Counted from the first letter of the stretch, positions 18,036-28,380 are shown. The stretch: 64,000 bases of DNA from an uncultured Sedimentitalea sp. (GCA_947504115.1 CANNGH010000002.1:434001-498000), one strand, 5' to 3'. Numbers and translations: made by a program. The notes: generated by a model from the sequence alone, not told the origin.

Positions 18036-19108
18036 TAGCGACTCAACCCACCGTGCAACGTCGGCACATCCAGGCTCGCGAAACCGTAATGCCGCAGCCA
18101 GCGCAGGTCGCTATCAAAGAACGCGCGCAGATCGGGGATGCCATATTTCAGCATCGCGATCCGGTCGATGCCCATGCCGAAGGCAAAGCCCTGCCATTCG
18201 TCCGGGTCGATGCCTCCGGCGCGCAGCACCGAGGGGTGGACCATGCCGCTGCCCAGAACCTCCATCCAGTCGTCGCCCTCGCCGATGCGCAATTGGCCAT
18301 CGACCCAGGAACACTGGATATCGACCTCGGCCGAGGGTTCGGTGAAGGGAAAATGGCTGGCGCGGAAGCGGGTCTTGATGCCGTCGACCTCGAAGAACGC
18401 GGCAAAGAATTCCTCGAGCACCCATTTCAGGTTGGCCATGGAAATGTCGCGGTCGATCGCCAGCCCCTCGACCTGATGGAACATCGGCGTGTGGGTCTGG
18501 TCGTAATCGGCGCGGTAGACGCCGCCGGGGCAGATGATGCGGGTCGGCGCGCCGGTTTTTTCCATGGAGCGGATCTGCACCGGGCTGGTATGGGTGCGCA
18601 GCACGTTGGGCGGGCGGTCGTCGTCCGCGTCGCGGTGCATGTAGAACGTGTCCATCTCGGCCCGCGCGGGGTGATGGGCAGGGATGTTGAGCGCGTCGAA
18701 ATTGTACCAGTCGGTGTCGATGCGCGGCCCTTCGGCGACGGAAAAGCCCATCTCGGCAAAGATCGCCGTGACCTCTTCGGTGACCTGGCTGACGGGATGG
18801 ATCGTGCCTTGGCGGCGGTCGCGCGCGGGCAGCGTCACGTCCAGCCATTCGCCGCGCAGGCGTTCATCCAGCGCCGCGTCATGCAGCGCCGCCTTGCGCG
18901 CGGCCAGCGCGCTGGTGATCTCGGCCTTGAGCGCATTCATGGCCGGGCCGGCAATCTGGCGTTCCTCGGGCGTCATCTTGCCCAGTTCGCGCATTTTCAG
19001 CGCCACTTCGCCCTTCTTGCCGATGGCGGCGAGGCGGATCGCCTCGAGCGCGGATTCATCCGCCGCATCCGCGATCCGGCCCAGATATTTCGCCTTGAGA
19101 TCGTCCAT
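18035..19108 (-). CDS. pheS: phenylalanine-tRNA ligase alpha subunit
   Basis: 357 residues from the ATG at 19108; a GTG directly upstream (19111) is an alternative start. It has an N-terminal coiled-coil (about 1-90) followed by the class II catalytic core: [33 protein letters not shown] (motif 2 region) and the C-terminal [18 protein letters not shown] (motif 3). It aminoacylates tRNA-Phe together with PheT. The stop codon TAA shares bases with the start of the inserted membrane-protein gene. Confidence 0.97.
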   Translation of the reverse strand: MDDLKAKYLGRIADAADESALEAIRLAAIGKKGEVALKMRELGKMTPEERQIAGPAMNALKAEITSALAARKAALHDAALDERLRGEWLDVTLPARDRRQGTIHPVSQVTEEVTAIFAEMGFSVAEGPRIDTDWYNFDALNIPAHHPARAEMDTFYMHRDADDDRPPNVLRTHTSPVQIRSMEKTGAPTRIICPGGVYRADYDQTHTPMFHQVEGLAIDRDISMANLKWVLEEFFAAFFEVDGIKTRFRASHFPFTEPSAEVDIQCSWVDGQLRIGEGDDWMEVLGSGMVHPSVLRAGGIDPDEWQGFAFGMGIDRIAMLKYGIPDLRAFFDSDLRWLRHYGFASLDVPTLHGGLSR

Positions 19109-19184
19109 CACCGTCCCCTGCTACCGGTTCCGCCCGGTTGCTACCCATAGCGCGGGTCGAACGCAAGGCCGCCCCCGCAAAACG

Positions 19185-19211
19185 AAAAAAGGCCGCCCGG
19201 TTGGGGCGGCC
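19185..19211 (-). terminator. Rho-independent terminator after rplT
   Basis: On the minus strand, GGCCGCC (19211-19205) pairs with GGCGGCC (19197-19191) around a short loop and is followed by a six-T run (19190-19185). It ends the rpmI-rplT unit 25 bases past the rplT stop. Confidence 0.85.
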
Positions 19212-19236
19212 CTTGAAATGATCGTGATGCGCGACC

Positions 19237-19602
19237 TCAGGCGGCCAGCGCATCCTGGGCCTGTTTTACGATGGCGCCGAACGCTTCGGGTTCGTGAACG
19301 GCCAGATCGGCCAGAACCTTGCGGTCAACCTCGATCCCGGCGAGGTTCAGGCCGTTGATGAAGCGCGAATAGGTCAGCGCCTCGTCATGGGACCGCACGG
19401 CGGCGTTGATCCGCTGGATCCACAGCGCGCGGAAATTGCGCTTGCGGTTCTTGCGGTCGCGCGTGGCGTACTGGTTGGCCTTGTCCACCGCCTGCGTGGC
19501 GACGCGGAAGGTGTTCTTGCGACGGCCATAAAAGCCCTTGGCGGCCTTGATGACTTTCTTGTGGCGGGCGTGGGTGACAACACCGCTTTTGACACGTGAC
19601 AT
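19237..19602 (-). CDS. rplT: 50S ribosomal protein L20
   Basis: 121 residues, [20 protein letters not shown], with the highly basic N-terminal extension and [20 protein letters not shown] typical of L20. The C-terminal globular part ([40 protein letters not shown]) is complete. It binds 23S rRNA early in 50S assembly. It lies 15 bases downstream of rpmI; infC is not adjacent here. Confidence 0.98.
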   Translation of the reverse strand: MSRVKSGVVTHARHKKVIKAAKGFYGRRKNTFRVATQAVDKANQYATRDRKNRKRNFRALWIQRINAAVRSHDEALTYSRFINGLNLAGIEVDRKVLADLAVHEPEAFGAIVKQAQDALAA

Positions 19603-19617
19603 ATCGGCAGCCTCCTA

Positions 19618-19818
19618 TCAGCGGTCGTAGGGCATGAAGCCCTTGACGATTTTGGCATCGGGCTCGGACAGCGTGGTCGTGCCGCGGGCATCGCGAATGA
19701 ATTTGCGGGTGCGCTTGATCATGCCGTGGCGCTTGCCGGCCTGACCGGCCAGCACCTTGCCGGTGGCGGTCACCTTGAATCGCTTTTTACAGCTTGATTT
19801 CGTCTTCATCTTGGGCAT
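19618..19818 (-). CDS. rpmI: 50S ribosomal protein L35
   Basis: 66 residues from the ATG at 19818 ([20 protein letters not shown]), preceded by GGAGACGGAAA; the frame is open upstream but has no homology. The pattern [20 protein letters not shown] is characteristic of L35. First gene of the rpmI-rplT pair. Confidence 0.97.
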   Translation of the reverse strand: MPKMKTKSSCKKRFKVTATGKVLAGQAGKRHGMIKRTRKFIRDARGTTTLSEPDAKIVKGFMPYDR

Positions 19819-19958
19819 TTCCGTCTCCTGTTCCTTGGGTCGGTAAAGCGCGCGACTCGGCATGCCACATCGGCCGGTCGCGCCATCGGAAAGCGCCGTT
19901 TAGACAGAACGCGCGCGCATGGCAAGGGGGCAGCGGCAAAAGCCGCGCCCGCGCCGTC

Positions 19959-21404
19959 TCATTCCGGATCGGTGCGCCAGATCAAACGCTCGTCACAGGG
20001 GGCGACGCGCAGGATGTTGGTGGTTCCGGGCACGTTGAACGGCACGCCGGCGGTAACGACGATCTGGTCGTCCTTTCCGGCGAACCCGGCGGCGCGAGCG
20101 GCGCGGGCGGCATTTACAACCGCCATCTTGAAGCGGTCCACCTCGCCGGTCATGATGCAATTGCACCCCCAGCTGAGACTGAGACGCCGCGCGGTGTCGC
20201 GCAGCGACGTCATGGCGATGATCGGAACGCCGGGACGCTCTCGCGCGGTCAAAAGAGCGGTGGTGCCGCTTTGGGTGAAGCAGCAGATCGCCTTGATGTC
20301 GGTCTTTTCGGCGATCTCGCGTGCGGCGGCGACGATGCCGTCGGCGATGGTCGATCCCTTGACGCTGCGTGACGTGGCGATGATCTCGTCGTAGGTCGGA
20401 TCGTTTTCGACTTCCCTTGCAACGTTGTCCATGGTGCGCACAGCTTCGATCGGATAATTGCCGGCGGCGGATTCCGCGCTCAGCATAACCGCATCGGCAC
20501 CCTCGTAGATGGCGGTGGCGACGTCGGAAACCTCGGCGCGCGTGGGCATCGGGCTGTCGATCATCGATTCCAGCATCTGCGTCGCCACGATCACCGGCTT
20601 GGCGGCCGCGCGGCATCGCCGCACCATCCGCTTCTGGATCGGCGGCACGTTCTGCACCGGCAGTTCCACCCCCAGGTCGCCGCGCGCCACCATGATGCCG
20701 TCGCAGACGGCAAGGATCTCGTCGAACTTCTCGACCGCCGCGGGCTTCTCGATCTTGCACATGATCGCGGCGCGGCCATCGACCAGCGCGCGCGCCTCGT
20801 GCACGTCCTCGGGGCGCTGCACGAAGGACAGCGCCAGCCAGTCGACGCCCAGCCGGCACGCGAATTCCAGATCGTCCCGGTCCTTGTCCGACAGCGCCGC
20901 CAACGGCAGCACCACATCGGGAACGTTGACGCCCTTGCGATCCGAGATCGTGCCGCCCGCGATGACCTCGCAATCGGCGTAATCCTTGCCGCATTCCGTC
21001 ACCTTGAGGCGGATCTTGCCGTCATTGACCAGCAGCGTCGCCCCCGGCGTCAGGGCGGCGAAAATCTCGGGATGAGGCAGGCAGACGCGGGTTCCGTCGC
21101 CCTCGGCGGGGTCCAGATCCACACGGAACGTCGCGCCCGCCTCAAGTTCGTGCTCATCCGCCGCGAAGGTTCCCACACGCAGCTTTGGCCCCTGAAGGTC
21201 GGCCAGAATCGCGATCGGACTGTCCAGATCCTTTTCCACCTGGCGGATCGCGCGATGCTTTTCGCGGATATCGTCCTGCGCGCCGTGGCTCATGTTCAGG
21301 CGGAAGACATCGGCACCGGCCTCATGCAGGGCACGGATCATGTCATAAGTCTCGGAGGCCGGCCCAAGTGTGGCGACGATCTTGACGTTGCGCTGGCGTC
21401 TCAT
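19959..21404 (-). CDS. pyk: pyruvate kinase
   Basis: 481 residues from the ATG at 21404 (MRRQRNVKIVATLGPASETY), which fits the family length; upstream in-frame codons are not conserved. Active-site signatures are FRLNMSHG, MCKIEKPAAVEKFDEI, GIMVARGDLGVELP and ATQMLESMIDSPMPTRAEVS. A C-terminal allosteric domain is present (CFTQSGTTALLTARERPGVP). It converts phosphoenolpyruvate and ADP to pyruvate and ATP, the last step of glycolysis. Monocistronic by appearance. Confidence 0.97.
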   Translation of the reverse strand: MRRQRNVKIVATLGPASETYDMIRALHEAGADVFRLNMSHGAQDDIREKHRAIRQVEKDLDSPIAILADLQGPKLRVGTFAADEHELEAGATFRVDLDPAEGDGTRVCLPHPEIFAALTPGATLLVNDGKIRLKVTECGKDYADCEVIAGGTISDRKGVNVPDVVLPLAALSDKDRDDLEFACRLGVDWLALSFVQRPEDVHEARALVDGRAAIMCKIEKPAAVEKFDEILAVCDGIMVARGDLGVELPVQNVPPIQKRMVRRCRAAAKPVIVATQMLESMIDSPMPTRAEVSDVATAIYEGADAVMLSAESAAGNYPIEAVRTMDNVAREVENDPTYDEIIATSRSVKGSTIADGIVAAAREIAEKTDIKAICCFTQSGTTALLTARERPGVPIIAMTSLRDTARRLSLSWGCNCIMTGEVDRFKMAVVNAARAARAAGFAGKDDQIVVTAGVPFNVPGTTNILRVAPCDERLIWRTDPE

Positions 21405-21584
21405 GCTGTTGGTATTCCTCGATCGGGGGCTGTTATCGCAAACATGTATGATCGCGTTATGTCGCAATTCCGCTTGCGCGGCAACCATCGCCGAACAACG
21501 CGCAACGCCGGGCGTTTCCGCGTGGGGTGACATTCGCAGGCTGCCGGCCTAGATCAGGTAGAACATCGAACGGAGGGTATAGCC

Positions 21585-21899
21585 ATGGACAAGCAGACCG
21601 AAATCGAACTTCAGGCCGCAGCCTATCGCCGCCTGCAGAAACATCTGATGCAGGACCGTCCCGATGTGCAGAACATCGACCTGATGAACCTGTCGGGCTT
21701 TTGCCGCAACTGCCTGAGCCGCTGGTATCAGGAGGCCGCCGCCGAACGCGGCATCGACATGGGCAAGGACGAGGCCCGCGAGCTGTTCTACGGCATGCCC
21801 TATGACGAATGGAGAGCGCAGCACCAGACCGAGGCCAGCCCCGAAAAGCAGGCTGAATTCAAGAAAGCGTTCGAACAGAACGTGGGCAAGGGCGACTGA
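21585..21899 (+). CDS. DUF1244 domain protein
   Basis: 104 residues. The conserved block NLSGFCRNCLSRWYQEAAAE (two cysteines, about 45-65) followed by ELFYGMPYDEWRAQHQTEAS is the DUF1244 signature found across Proteobacteria. The CRNCL pair suggests possible metal or redox chemistry, but no function is established. A GGAGGGTATAGCC ribosome-binding site precedes the ATG. It converges with the dat gene. Confidence 0.88.
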   Translation: MDKQTEIELQAAAYRRLQKHLMQDRPDVQNIDLMNLSGFCRNCLSRWYQEAAAERGIDMGKDEARELFYGMPYDEWRAQHQTEASPEKQAEFKKAFEQNVGKGD

Positions 21900-21914
21900 G
21901 CCGCCGGGGCCGCG

Positions 21915-22775
21915 TCAGATCGCGGCCTTGCGGCTTTCCTCCAGATAGATTTCCCGCAGCCGGGTCGCCACCGGCCCCGGCGAGCCATCGCCCAGCGCGA
22001 TGCCGTCGATTTCGACCACCGGCATGACGAAGGTGCTGGCCGAGGTGATGAACGCCTCGTCCGCCGCCTTGGCCTCGTCCAGCGTGAAGGGGCGTTCGTC
22101 CACCTCCATCCGCGCCTCGCCGGCAAAGCGCAGCACGGCGGCGCGGGTGATGCCGCTCAGGATGTCGCTGGACAGCGGACGCGTGACGATGCGGTCGCCC
22201 TGCACAATATAGGCGTTGTTGCTGGTGCCTTCGGTGACGAACCCGTCCTCGACCATCCATGCATCGTCGGCCCCGGCCCTTTTCGCCATCATCTTGCCCA
22301 TGCTGGGATAGAGCAGCTGCACCGTCTTGATGTCGCGCCGGCCCCAGCGGATATCGTCGATCCCGATGATCCTGATGCCGGTCTTCGCCGCCGGATTGTC
22401 GGCCAATCCGGGCTTGGACTGGGTGAACAGAACCACCGTCGGCGAGGTCGTTTCCGGGTCGGGAAAGACGAAATCCCGGTCGGCCGGCGCGCCGCGCGTG
22501 ATCTGCAGATAAACCAGACCCTCATCGATCGCATTGCGCGCCACCAGTTCGCGGTGGATCCCCAGCAAGGCGTCCCGGCTTAGCGGGTTGGCGATGTCGA
22601 GCGCTCCCAGCGACCGTTCCAGCCGCGCCACATGGCCATCAAAGTCGATCAGCTTGCCCCCCAGCACGCTGGTAACCTCGTAAACGCCGTCCGCCATCAG
22701 GAACCCGCGATCGAAGACCGAGACCTTCGCCTCGGTCTCGGACTGATAGTCCCCGTTCACATAAACCGTTCGCAT
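21915..22775 (-). CDS. dat: D-amino-acid transaminase
   Basis: 286 residues from the ATG at 22775 (MRTVYVNGDYQSETEAKVSV). Fold-type IV PLP enzyme: VSVFDRGFLMADGVYEVTSV is the N-terminal signature, KTVQLLYPSMGKMMAKRAG contains the probable PLP lysine, and WMVEDGFVTEGTSNNAYIV and SGITRAAVL bind the cofactor phosphate. It transfers the amino group of D-amino acids to 2-oxoglutarate, giving D-glutamate. It is 4 bases downstream of dgcA, so it is likely co-transcribed with the D-glutamate genes. A branched-chain transaminase activity cannot be excluded. Confidence 0.85.
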   Translation of the reverse strand: MRTVYVNGDYQSETEAKVSVFDRGFLMADGVYEVTSVLGGKLIDFDGHVARLERSLGALDIANPLSRDALLGIHRELVARNAIDEGLVYLQITRGAPADRDFVFPDPETTSPTVVLFTQSKPGLADNPAAKTGIRIIGIDDIRWGRRDIKTVQLLYPSMGKMMAKRAGADDAWMVEDGFVTEGTSNNAYIVQGDRIVTRPLSSDILSGITRAAVLRFAGEARMEVDERPFTLDEAKAADEAFITSASTFVMPVVEIDGIALGDGSPGPVATRLREIYLEESRKAAI

Positions 22776-22779
22776 AATT

Positions 22780-23745
22780 CTATCCCCACAGCGCCGCATC
22801 CGGGGGATGCACGCCGTTCTCGTCGAATGTCAAAGCGTTTTCGCGATCCTCGGCCAGCAACAGCGGCCCATCAAGATCGGTCACCAGCGCCCCCTGCGCC
22901 ACCAGAACCGCCGGGGCCATGGCCAGCGAACTGCCCACCATGCAGCCCACCATGACGTCGAACCCCTGCGCCCGCGCCGCATCGCGCAGCGCCAGTGCCT
23001 CGGTCAGACCGCCGGTCTTGTCGAGCTTGATGTTCACCACGTCATACTTGCCCTTCAGATCCGACAGACCGGCCCGATCATGGCAGCTTTCGTCGGCGCA
23101 AACCGGCACCGGTCGCGCGATCCCGGCCAGCGCGTCATCCTCGCCCGCTGGCAAGGGCTGCTCCACCAGCGCAACGCCAAGGCGCAGCAGATGCGGCGCC
23201 AGATCGGCATAGACATCGGCGCTCCAGCCCTCGTTGGCATCGACGATGATCCGCGCATCGGGCGCGCCTTCGCGAACAGCCTCCAGCCGGGGCATATCGT
23301 CGGGCGTGCCCAGCTTGATCTTGAGCAATGGGCGATGCGCGTTCTTCGCCGCCTGCGCCCGCATCGCGCCGGGCGTATCCAGCGACAGGGTATAGGCCGT
23401 GATCTCCGGCCCCGGCGCGTCCAGACCCGCCAGTTCCCAGACCCGCCGCCCGGCGCGCTTGGCCTCCAGATCCCAGAGCGCGCAATCCACCGCGTTGCGC
23501 GCCGCCCCGGCGGGCAGCAGGCCCGCCAGATCCGCGCGGTCGAACCGCTCCGGCAGCCCTTCGATCTGCGCCGCGACCGAATCCAGCGTCTCGCCATACC
23601 GCGCATAGGGCACGCATTCGCCCCAGCCGCGCGCGTCGCCGTCGCGCAGCCGTACGGTCAGCACCCGCGCCTCGCTCCGCGACCCACGCGAGATGGTGAA
23701 AACCTGCGCCAACCGGAACACGTCACGCTCAACTGAAATCTTCAC
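22780..23745 (-). CDS. dgcA: N-acetyl-D-glutamate racemase DgcA (enolase superfamily epimerase)
   Basis: 321 residues from GTG 23745, chosen because AAGGA sits 8 bases upstream; an ATG at 23754 lies on top of that motif. Enolase-superfamily fold: PLLKIKLGTPDD (KxK base), IIVDANEGWSADVY, VALVEQPLP and VCADESCHD (three metal ligands), and VVNIKLDKTGGL (second base lysine). This layout is that of dipeptide epimerases and of DgcA, which interconverts N-acetyl-D- and L-glutamate. Co-location with a DgcN homologue favours the latter. Confidence 0.8.
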   Translation of the reverse strand: MKISVERDVFRLAQVFTISRGSRSEARVLTVRLRDGDARGWGECVPYARYGETLDSVAAQIEGLPERFDRADLAGLLPAGAARNAVDCALWDLEAKRAGRRVWELAGLDAPGPEITAYTLSLDTPGAMRAQAAKNAHRPLLKIKLGTPDDMPRLEAVREGAPDARIIVDANEGWSADVYADLAPHLLRLGVALVEQPLPAGEDDALAGIARPVPVCADESCHDRAGLSDLKGKYDVVNIKLDKTGGLTEALALRDAARAQGFDVMVGCMVGSSLAMAPAVLVAQGALVTDLDGPLLLAEDRENALTFDENGVHPPDAALWG

Positions 23746-23820
23746 GCACCCCATCCTTCTTCTGGCGGAAAAATATTCCCGCCGGAGGCTCCCGCATTCT
23801 CGTCCCGCGCCAACAGCCGA

Positions 23821-24822
23821 TCACAGGGTGGCCAGCGCCTCCACCAGCCGGTCGGCGCCATGGCGATAGGGATCGACGGCGGGCAGCCCCATGCGCTGCT
23901 CCACCCCCGCGAGATAATCGGTCGCCGTGTCCGCGTCCATCGCCTTGGTATTCACCGCGATCCCTACAACCTCGCAGGCCGGATTGGCCACCCGCGCCAG
24001 CGGCAGCGCCGTGTCGCGCAGCATCTCAAGGCTTGGCAACACGTAATCCGGCAACCCGCGCATATGGGTGCGGGTCGGCTCGTGGCTCAGGATCAGTGCG
24101 TCGGGCTGCCCACCATGGATCAACGCCAGCGTCACCCCGGAATACGAGACATGAAACAGGCTCCCCTGCCCCTCGATGATGTCCCAGTGATCCACGTCAT
24201 TGTCGGGTGTCAGCCATTCCACCGCGCCAGCCATGAAATCGGCGACCACCGCATCCAGCGGCACACCGCTTCCGGTGATCAGGATGCCGGTTTGCCCGGT
24301 GGCGCGGAACGTGCCTTTCATGCCCCGCCGGCGCATCGCGTCTTCCAGCGCCAGCGCGACATACATCTTGCCGACCGAGCAATCGGTGCCGACGGCCAGC
24401 ACGCGCTTGCCGCTGCGCCGGACGCCATCGGCGATCGGATAGGCGACCGACGGCACACGCACGTCATGCAAACGACAGCCATGTTCCTGCGCCGCCGCAA
24501 CCAGGTCGGCCTCGTCGCGCAACAGCTTGTGCAACCCCGAGGCCAGATCGAACCCCATGCCCAGCGCCTCGATCAGAACCTCTTTCCAGGCGGCGCTGAT
24601 CACCCCGCCGCGATTGGCCACCCCGATCACCAGTGTGCGTGCGCCCGCCGCGCGCGCCTGCGCCAGCGTCATGTCATCCAGCCCGACATCCGCATTGCAT
24701 CCCGACATGCGAAACTGGCCCACCGCGTTTTCGGGGCGCCAATCGGCGATGCCCTGCGCGACCTTGGCCGCCAATTGGTCCGGCGCATCGCCGAGAAACA
24801 GCAGGTAGGGGGTTTCGATCAT
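23821..24822 (-). CDS. dgcN: DgcN-like N-acetyltransferase (DUF1611)
   Basis: 333 residues. The DUF1611 C-terminal half has a P-loop-like VLAVGTDCSVGKMYVALALE (about 145-165) and downstream DHWDIIEGQGSLFHVSYSGV and HEPTRTHMRGL. In marine bacteria DgcN acetylates D-glutamate before DgcA racemises it to N-acetyl-L-glutamate; this function is taken from the literature on the dgcN-dgcA pair as I recall it. It is the first gene of the dgcN-dgcA-dat run, divergent from mcl1. Confidence 0.78.
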   Translation of the reverse strand: MIETPYLLFLGDAPDQLAAKVAQGIADWRPENAVGQFRMSGCNADVGLDDMTLAQARAAGARTLVIGVANRGGVISAAWKEVLIEALGMGFDLASGLHKLLRDEADLVAAAQEHGCRLHDVRVPSVAYPIADGVRRSGKRVLAVGTDCSVGKMYVALALEDAMRRRGMKGTFRATGQTGILITGSGVPLDAVVADFMAGAVEWLTPDNDVDHWDIIEGQGSLFHVSYSGVTLALIHGGQPDALILSHEPTRTHMRGLPDYVLPSLEMLRDTALPLARVANPACEVVGIAVNTKAMDADTATDYLAGVEQRMGLPAVDPYRHGADRLVEALATL

Positions 24823-25001
24823 GTCCAGGCACTCCCGTGATTCTGGGCCAGCCTAGCAAAACCGATCCGGTGCCGCAGGGCTTTTTCGCGCACCGACATT
24901 GCGGCGGCGGTATATATGACCTTGCAACAAAGGGCGCGATTTCATACGCGGTAGGCAAGAAATCACGAAACGTCCCCTCCTCCTCGAAAGGTGTCCGCGA
25001 C

Positions 25002-25958
25002 ATGAGTTTCCGCCTGCAACCCGCCCCGCCTGCCCGTCCCAACCGCTGCCAGCTTTTCGGACCCGGCTCCAACGAACGCCTGTTCGAGAAAATGGCCGCC
25101 AGCGACGCGGATGTGATCAACCTCGATCTGGAAGACTCGGTGTCGCCATCGGACAAGGACAGTGCGCGGGCCAATATCATCAAGGCCATCGGAGCCGTCG
25201 ATTGGGGCAAAAAGACCGTTTCGGTGCGGATCAACGGGCTGGATACGCCGTGGTGGTATCGCGACGTGGTCGATCTGCTGGAACAGGCGGACGAGCGGCT
25301 GGATCAGATCATGATCCCCAAGGTGGGTTGCGCCGCCGATATCTATGCCGTCGATGCGCTGGTGACCGCCATCGAGGCCGCGAAGGGCCGCAAGAAAAAG
25401 ATCGCCTTCGAGGTCATCATCGAATCCGCCGCCGGCATCGCCCATGTCGAGGAAATCGCCGCCGCCTCGCCGCGTCTTGAGGCGATCAGCCTTGGCGCTG
25501 CCGATTTCGCCGCCTCCATGGGCATGGCAACCACCGGCATCGGCGGCACGCAGGAAAATTACTACATGCTGCACGAGGGCCAGAAACACTGGTCCGACCC
25601 GTGGCACTGGGCGCAGACCGCCATCGTGGCCGCCTGCCGCACCCATGGCGTGCTGCCGGTCGATGGGCCGTTCGGCGATTTCAGCGACGACGAGGGGTTC
25701 CGCGCGCAGGCGCTGCGCTCTGCCACTCTGGGCATGGTCGGAAAATGGGCGATCCACCCTAAGCAGATCGCATTGGCGAACGAGGTCTTCACCCCCTCGG
25801 ACGCGGCCGTCGCCGAGGCGCGCGAGATCCTTGCCGCCATGGAAGAGGCCACGGCCAAGGGCGAAGGCGCGACGGTCTACAAGGGCCGGCTGGTCGATAT
25901 CGCGTCGATCAAGCAGGCCGAAGTGATCGTGCGGCAATCGGAAATGATCGCCGGATAA
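25002..25958 (+). CDS. mcl1: L-malyl-CoA/beta-methylmalyl-CoA lyase
   Basis: 318 residues, the size of Rhodobacter Mcl1. It is a CitE-like TIM barrel with CQLFGPGSNERLFEKMAASD, VINLDLEDSVSPSDKDSARA (metal-binding aspartate/glutamate), VSVRINGLDTPWWYRD, IAFEVIIESAAGIAHVEEIA and GKWAIHPKQIALANEVF. It cleaves beta-methylmalyl-CoA to propionyl-CoA and glyoxylate, and malyl-CoA to acetyl-CoA and glyoxylate, in the ethylmalonyl-CoA pathway. The ATG is preceded by AAGGTG 11 bases upstream. lysE follows after 13 bases. Confidence 0.93.
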   Translation: MSFRLQPAPPARPNRCQLFGPGSNERLFEKMAASDADVINLDLEDSVSPSDKDSARANIIKAIGAVDWGKKTVSVRINGLDTPWWYRDVVDLLEQADERLDQIMIPKVGCAADIYAVDALVTAIEAAKGRKKKIAFEVIIESAAGIAHVEEIAAASPRLEAISLGAADFAASMGMATTGIGGTQENYYMLHEGQKHWSDPWHWAQTAIVAACRTHGVLPVDGPFGDFSDDEGFRAQALRSATLGMVGKWAIHPKQIALANEVFTPSDAAVAEAREILAAMEEATAKGEGATVYKGRLVDIASIKQAEVIVRQSEMIAG

Positions 25959-25971
25959 CGCGGATGCGCGC

Positions 25972-26565
25972 ATGAGTTTCGATCTGCTTTCGGCGCTGGC
26001 CGTCTTTGCATTGGTCAGCGTCATCACGCCGGGGCCGAACAACCTGATGCTGATGGCGTCGGGGGCGAATTTCGGCTGGCAGCGCAGCCTGCCGCACATG
26101 CTGGGCGTGGGTCTCGGCTTTCCGCTGATGGTGGTGATGGTCGGGCTGGGCGTGATGCAGGTGTTCGAGCTCTTCCCGCCCGCCTTCATTGCGCTGCAGA
26201 TCGCCTCGGTTGCCTATCTGCTGTATCTTGCGTGGAAAATCGCCACCGCCGCCCCGCCGGGCGAGGCCGAAGCGACGGGCACACCGCTGACCTTCCTTCA
26301 GGCGGCGGTGTTCCAATGGGTCAACCCCAAGGCGTGGTCGATGGCACTGGGCGCGATCACGCTTTATGCGCCGGGGCGCAGTCTGAATGCGGTGCTGTGG
26401 GTCGCGGGATGTTACGTCGCCGTGGGGGTGATTTCCACCAATAGTTGGACCGGCCTTGGCACCGCGCTGCACCGCATCCTACGCAACCCGGTGCATCTGC
26501 GCGCCTTCAACCTGCTGATGGCGGCGCTTCTGGTGGGATCGCTGGCCTTCGTTTTGTGGCGCTGA
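25972..26565 (+). CDS. LysE family translocator
   Basis: 197 residues, five or six transmembrane segments (about 5-25, 38-60, 65-85, 110-135, 145-165, 175-195). [20 protein letters not shown] is the LysE/RhtB N-terminal signature and [17 protein letters not shown] the mid-protein one. The family exports amino acids or small metabolites; the substrate cannot be told. It is probably co-transcribed with mcl1. Confidence 0.92.
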   Translation: MSFDLLSALAVFALVSVITPGPNNLMLMASGANFGWQRSLPHMLGVGLGFPLMVVMVGLGVMQVFELFPPAFIALQIASVAYLLYLAWKIATAAPPGEAEATGTPLTFLQAAVFQWVNPKAWSMALGAITLYAPGRSLNAVLWVAGCYVAVGVISTNSWTGLGTALHRILRNPVHLRAFNLLMAALLVGSLAFVLWR

Positions 26566-26620
26566 CATTGCATTGCCCGCGCCGGGGCGGCATAAGTCCG
26601 GCAAACCGGCGGAGCGGACA

Positions 26621-27583
26621 ATGACACAATATCTGGATTTCGAGAAACCCCTGGCCGAGATCGAAGGCAAGGCGGAAGAGTTGCGCACGCTGGCGCGCTC
26701 AAACGAGGGCATGAACGTCGCCGACGAGGCCGCGGCGCTGGACGCCAAGGCGCGCACCCTGCTGGACGATCTTTACAAGAACCTCACGCCATGGCGCAAA
26801 TGCCAGGTCGCGCGCCACCCGGAACGGCCCCATTGCGGCGCCTATATCGACCGGCTGTTCACCGATTTCACGCCATTGGCCGGGGATCGCAATTTTGCTG
26901 ACGATCTGGCGGTGATGGGTGGATTGGCACGGTTCAACGACCGCCCCGTCATGGTGATCGGCCACGAAAAGGGCAGCGATACCAAGTCCCGGATCGAGCG
27001 CAATTTCGGCATGTCCCGCCCCGAAGGCTACCGCAAGGCGATCCGCCTGATGACCCTTGCCGGGCGGTTCAACCTGCCGGTCATCACGCTGGTGGACACG
27101 CCCGGCGCCTATCCCGGCAAGGGTGCCGAGGAACGCGGCCAGTCCGAGGCCATCGCCCGCTCGACCGAGGCGTGCCTGCAAATCCCGGTGCCGCTGGTCA
27201 GCGTGATCATCGGCGAGGGCGGATCGGGCGGGGCCGTGGCCTTTGCCAGCGCCGACCGTGTGGCGATGCTGGAACATTCGGTCTATTCGGTCATCACCCC
27301 CGAAGGCTGCGCGTCAATCCTGTGGAAGGACTCCGAAAAGATGCGCGAGGCCGCCGAAGCCATGCGCCTGACCGCGCAGGACCTGAAAAAGCTGGGCGTG
27401 ATCGACCAGATCATTCCTGAGCCCCGCGGTGGCGCCCATCGTGACCCGGATGCGGCGATCGAGGCCGTCGGCAAGAGCATCGCCGACATGCTGAAGGGCC
27501 TGAAGGGCAAGAACGGCGCGACGCTGGTGAAACAGCGGCGGCAGAAATTCCTCGACATGGGCAGCAAGGGTCTGGCGGCCTAA
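26621..27583 (+). CDS. accA: acetyl-CoA carboxylase carboxyltransferase subunit alpha
   Basis: 320 residues from ATG 26621 ([20 protein letters not shown]); the upstream in-frame TTG is unlikely. Hallmarks include [72 protein letters not shown] and [17 protein letters not shown]. With AccD it transfers carboxyl from biotin to acetyl-CoA in fatty-acid synthesis. Its stop overlaps the stop of the convergent ABC permease gene by 4 bases. Confidence 0.97.
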   Translation: MTQYLDFEKPLAEIEGKAEELRTLARSNEGMNVADEAAALDAKARTLLDDLYKNLTPWRKCQVARHPERPHCGAYIDRLFTDFTPLAGDRNFADDLAVMGGLARFNDRPVMVIGHEKGSDTKSRIERNFGMSRPEGYRKAIRLMTLAGRFNLPVITLVDTPGAYPGKGAEERGQSEAIARSTEACLQIPVPLVSVIIGEGGSGGAVAFASADRVAMLEHSVYSVITPEGCASILWKDSEKMREAAEAMRLTAQDLKKLGVIDQIIPEPRGGAHRDPDAAIEAVGKSIADMLKGLKGKNGATLVKQRRQKFLDMGSKGLAA

Positions 27584-28380
27584 CCGCGCCAGACCAGAAG
27601 CCGCCGTTCCAGAACTCCGACGATGGCGCTGGTCAGCACGCCCAGCGCCGACAGGATCACCACACCGGCGAACAGCCGTTCCAGATCGTAAAGCGATCCG
27701 GCCTGCAAGACGTAGGCCCCGATGCCGTATTGCGCGCCCAACATCTCGGCCGCGACCAGCAGGATGATCCCGATGGCGATGGAGACCCGCAGCCCCGACA
27801 GGATGCCGGGCAAGGCGCCGGGCAGGACGATCTTGCGCACGATGGAAAGCCAACTCAGCCCGAAGCTCTGCCCCATGCGGATCAGCGTGCGGTCCACGTT
27901 ATCCACCGCGCCATAGGTCGAAACCACCGTGGGCGTGAAGGTGCCCAGCGCGATCAGGGCGTATTTGCTGGCCTCGTCGATGCCGAACCAGATCACGAAC
28001 AGCGGCAACAGCGCGATTTTCGGGATCGGGAACAATGCGGCGACCAGCGGCACCAGCCCGGCGCGCACATGGCTGAACAGGCCGATCATCACCCCGACGC
28101 CGATGCCGACGGTCACGCCCAGCAAGCTGCCCACCGCCAGCCGGGTCAGCGACGGTATCAGATGCACCCATAACTGACCCGAGCGCGCCAGGTCGACCAG
28201 CGTGACCCCGACATCGCTGGGGCGCGGCAGGGTCAGGTTGCCGATCCACCCGGCGCGCGTGCCCCATTCGACCAGCGCCAGCAGCAGCAGGAACACCACG
28301 ATCCCGGTGCCGCGCTTGGCGACGGGGCGAAACCCGCCGCCGCGAAACGGCACCGGGCGGGCCGGATCGGCGTCAGACAT
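27580..28380 (-). CDS. ABC transporter permease (SsuC/TauC type)
   Basis: 266 residues with about six transmembrane helices and the EAA-type loop [20 protein letters not shown] near residue 190. The pattern is that of permeases importing sulfonates, nitrate/cyanate, taurine or pyrimidine precursors. It overlaps the ATPase gene by 8 bases. The substrate is undetermined. Confidence 0.9.
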   Translation of the reverse strand: MSDADPARPVPFRGGGFRPVAKRGTGIVVFLLLLALVEWGTRAGWIGNLTLPRPSDVGVTLVDLARSGQLWVHLIPSLTRLAVGSLLGVTVGIGVGVMIGLFSHVRAGLVPLVAALFPIPKIALLPLFVIWFGIDEASKYALIALGTFTPTVVSTYGAVDNVDRTLIRMGQSFGLSWLSIVRKIVLPGALPGILSGLRVSIAIGIILLVAAEMLGAQYGIGAYVLQAGSLYDLERLFAGVVILSALGVLTSAIVGVLERRLLVWRG

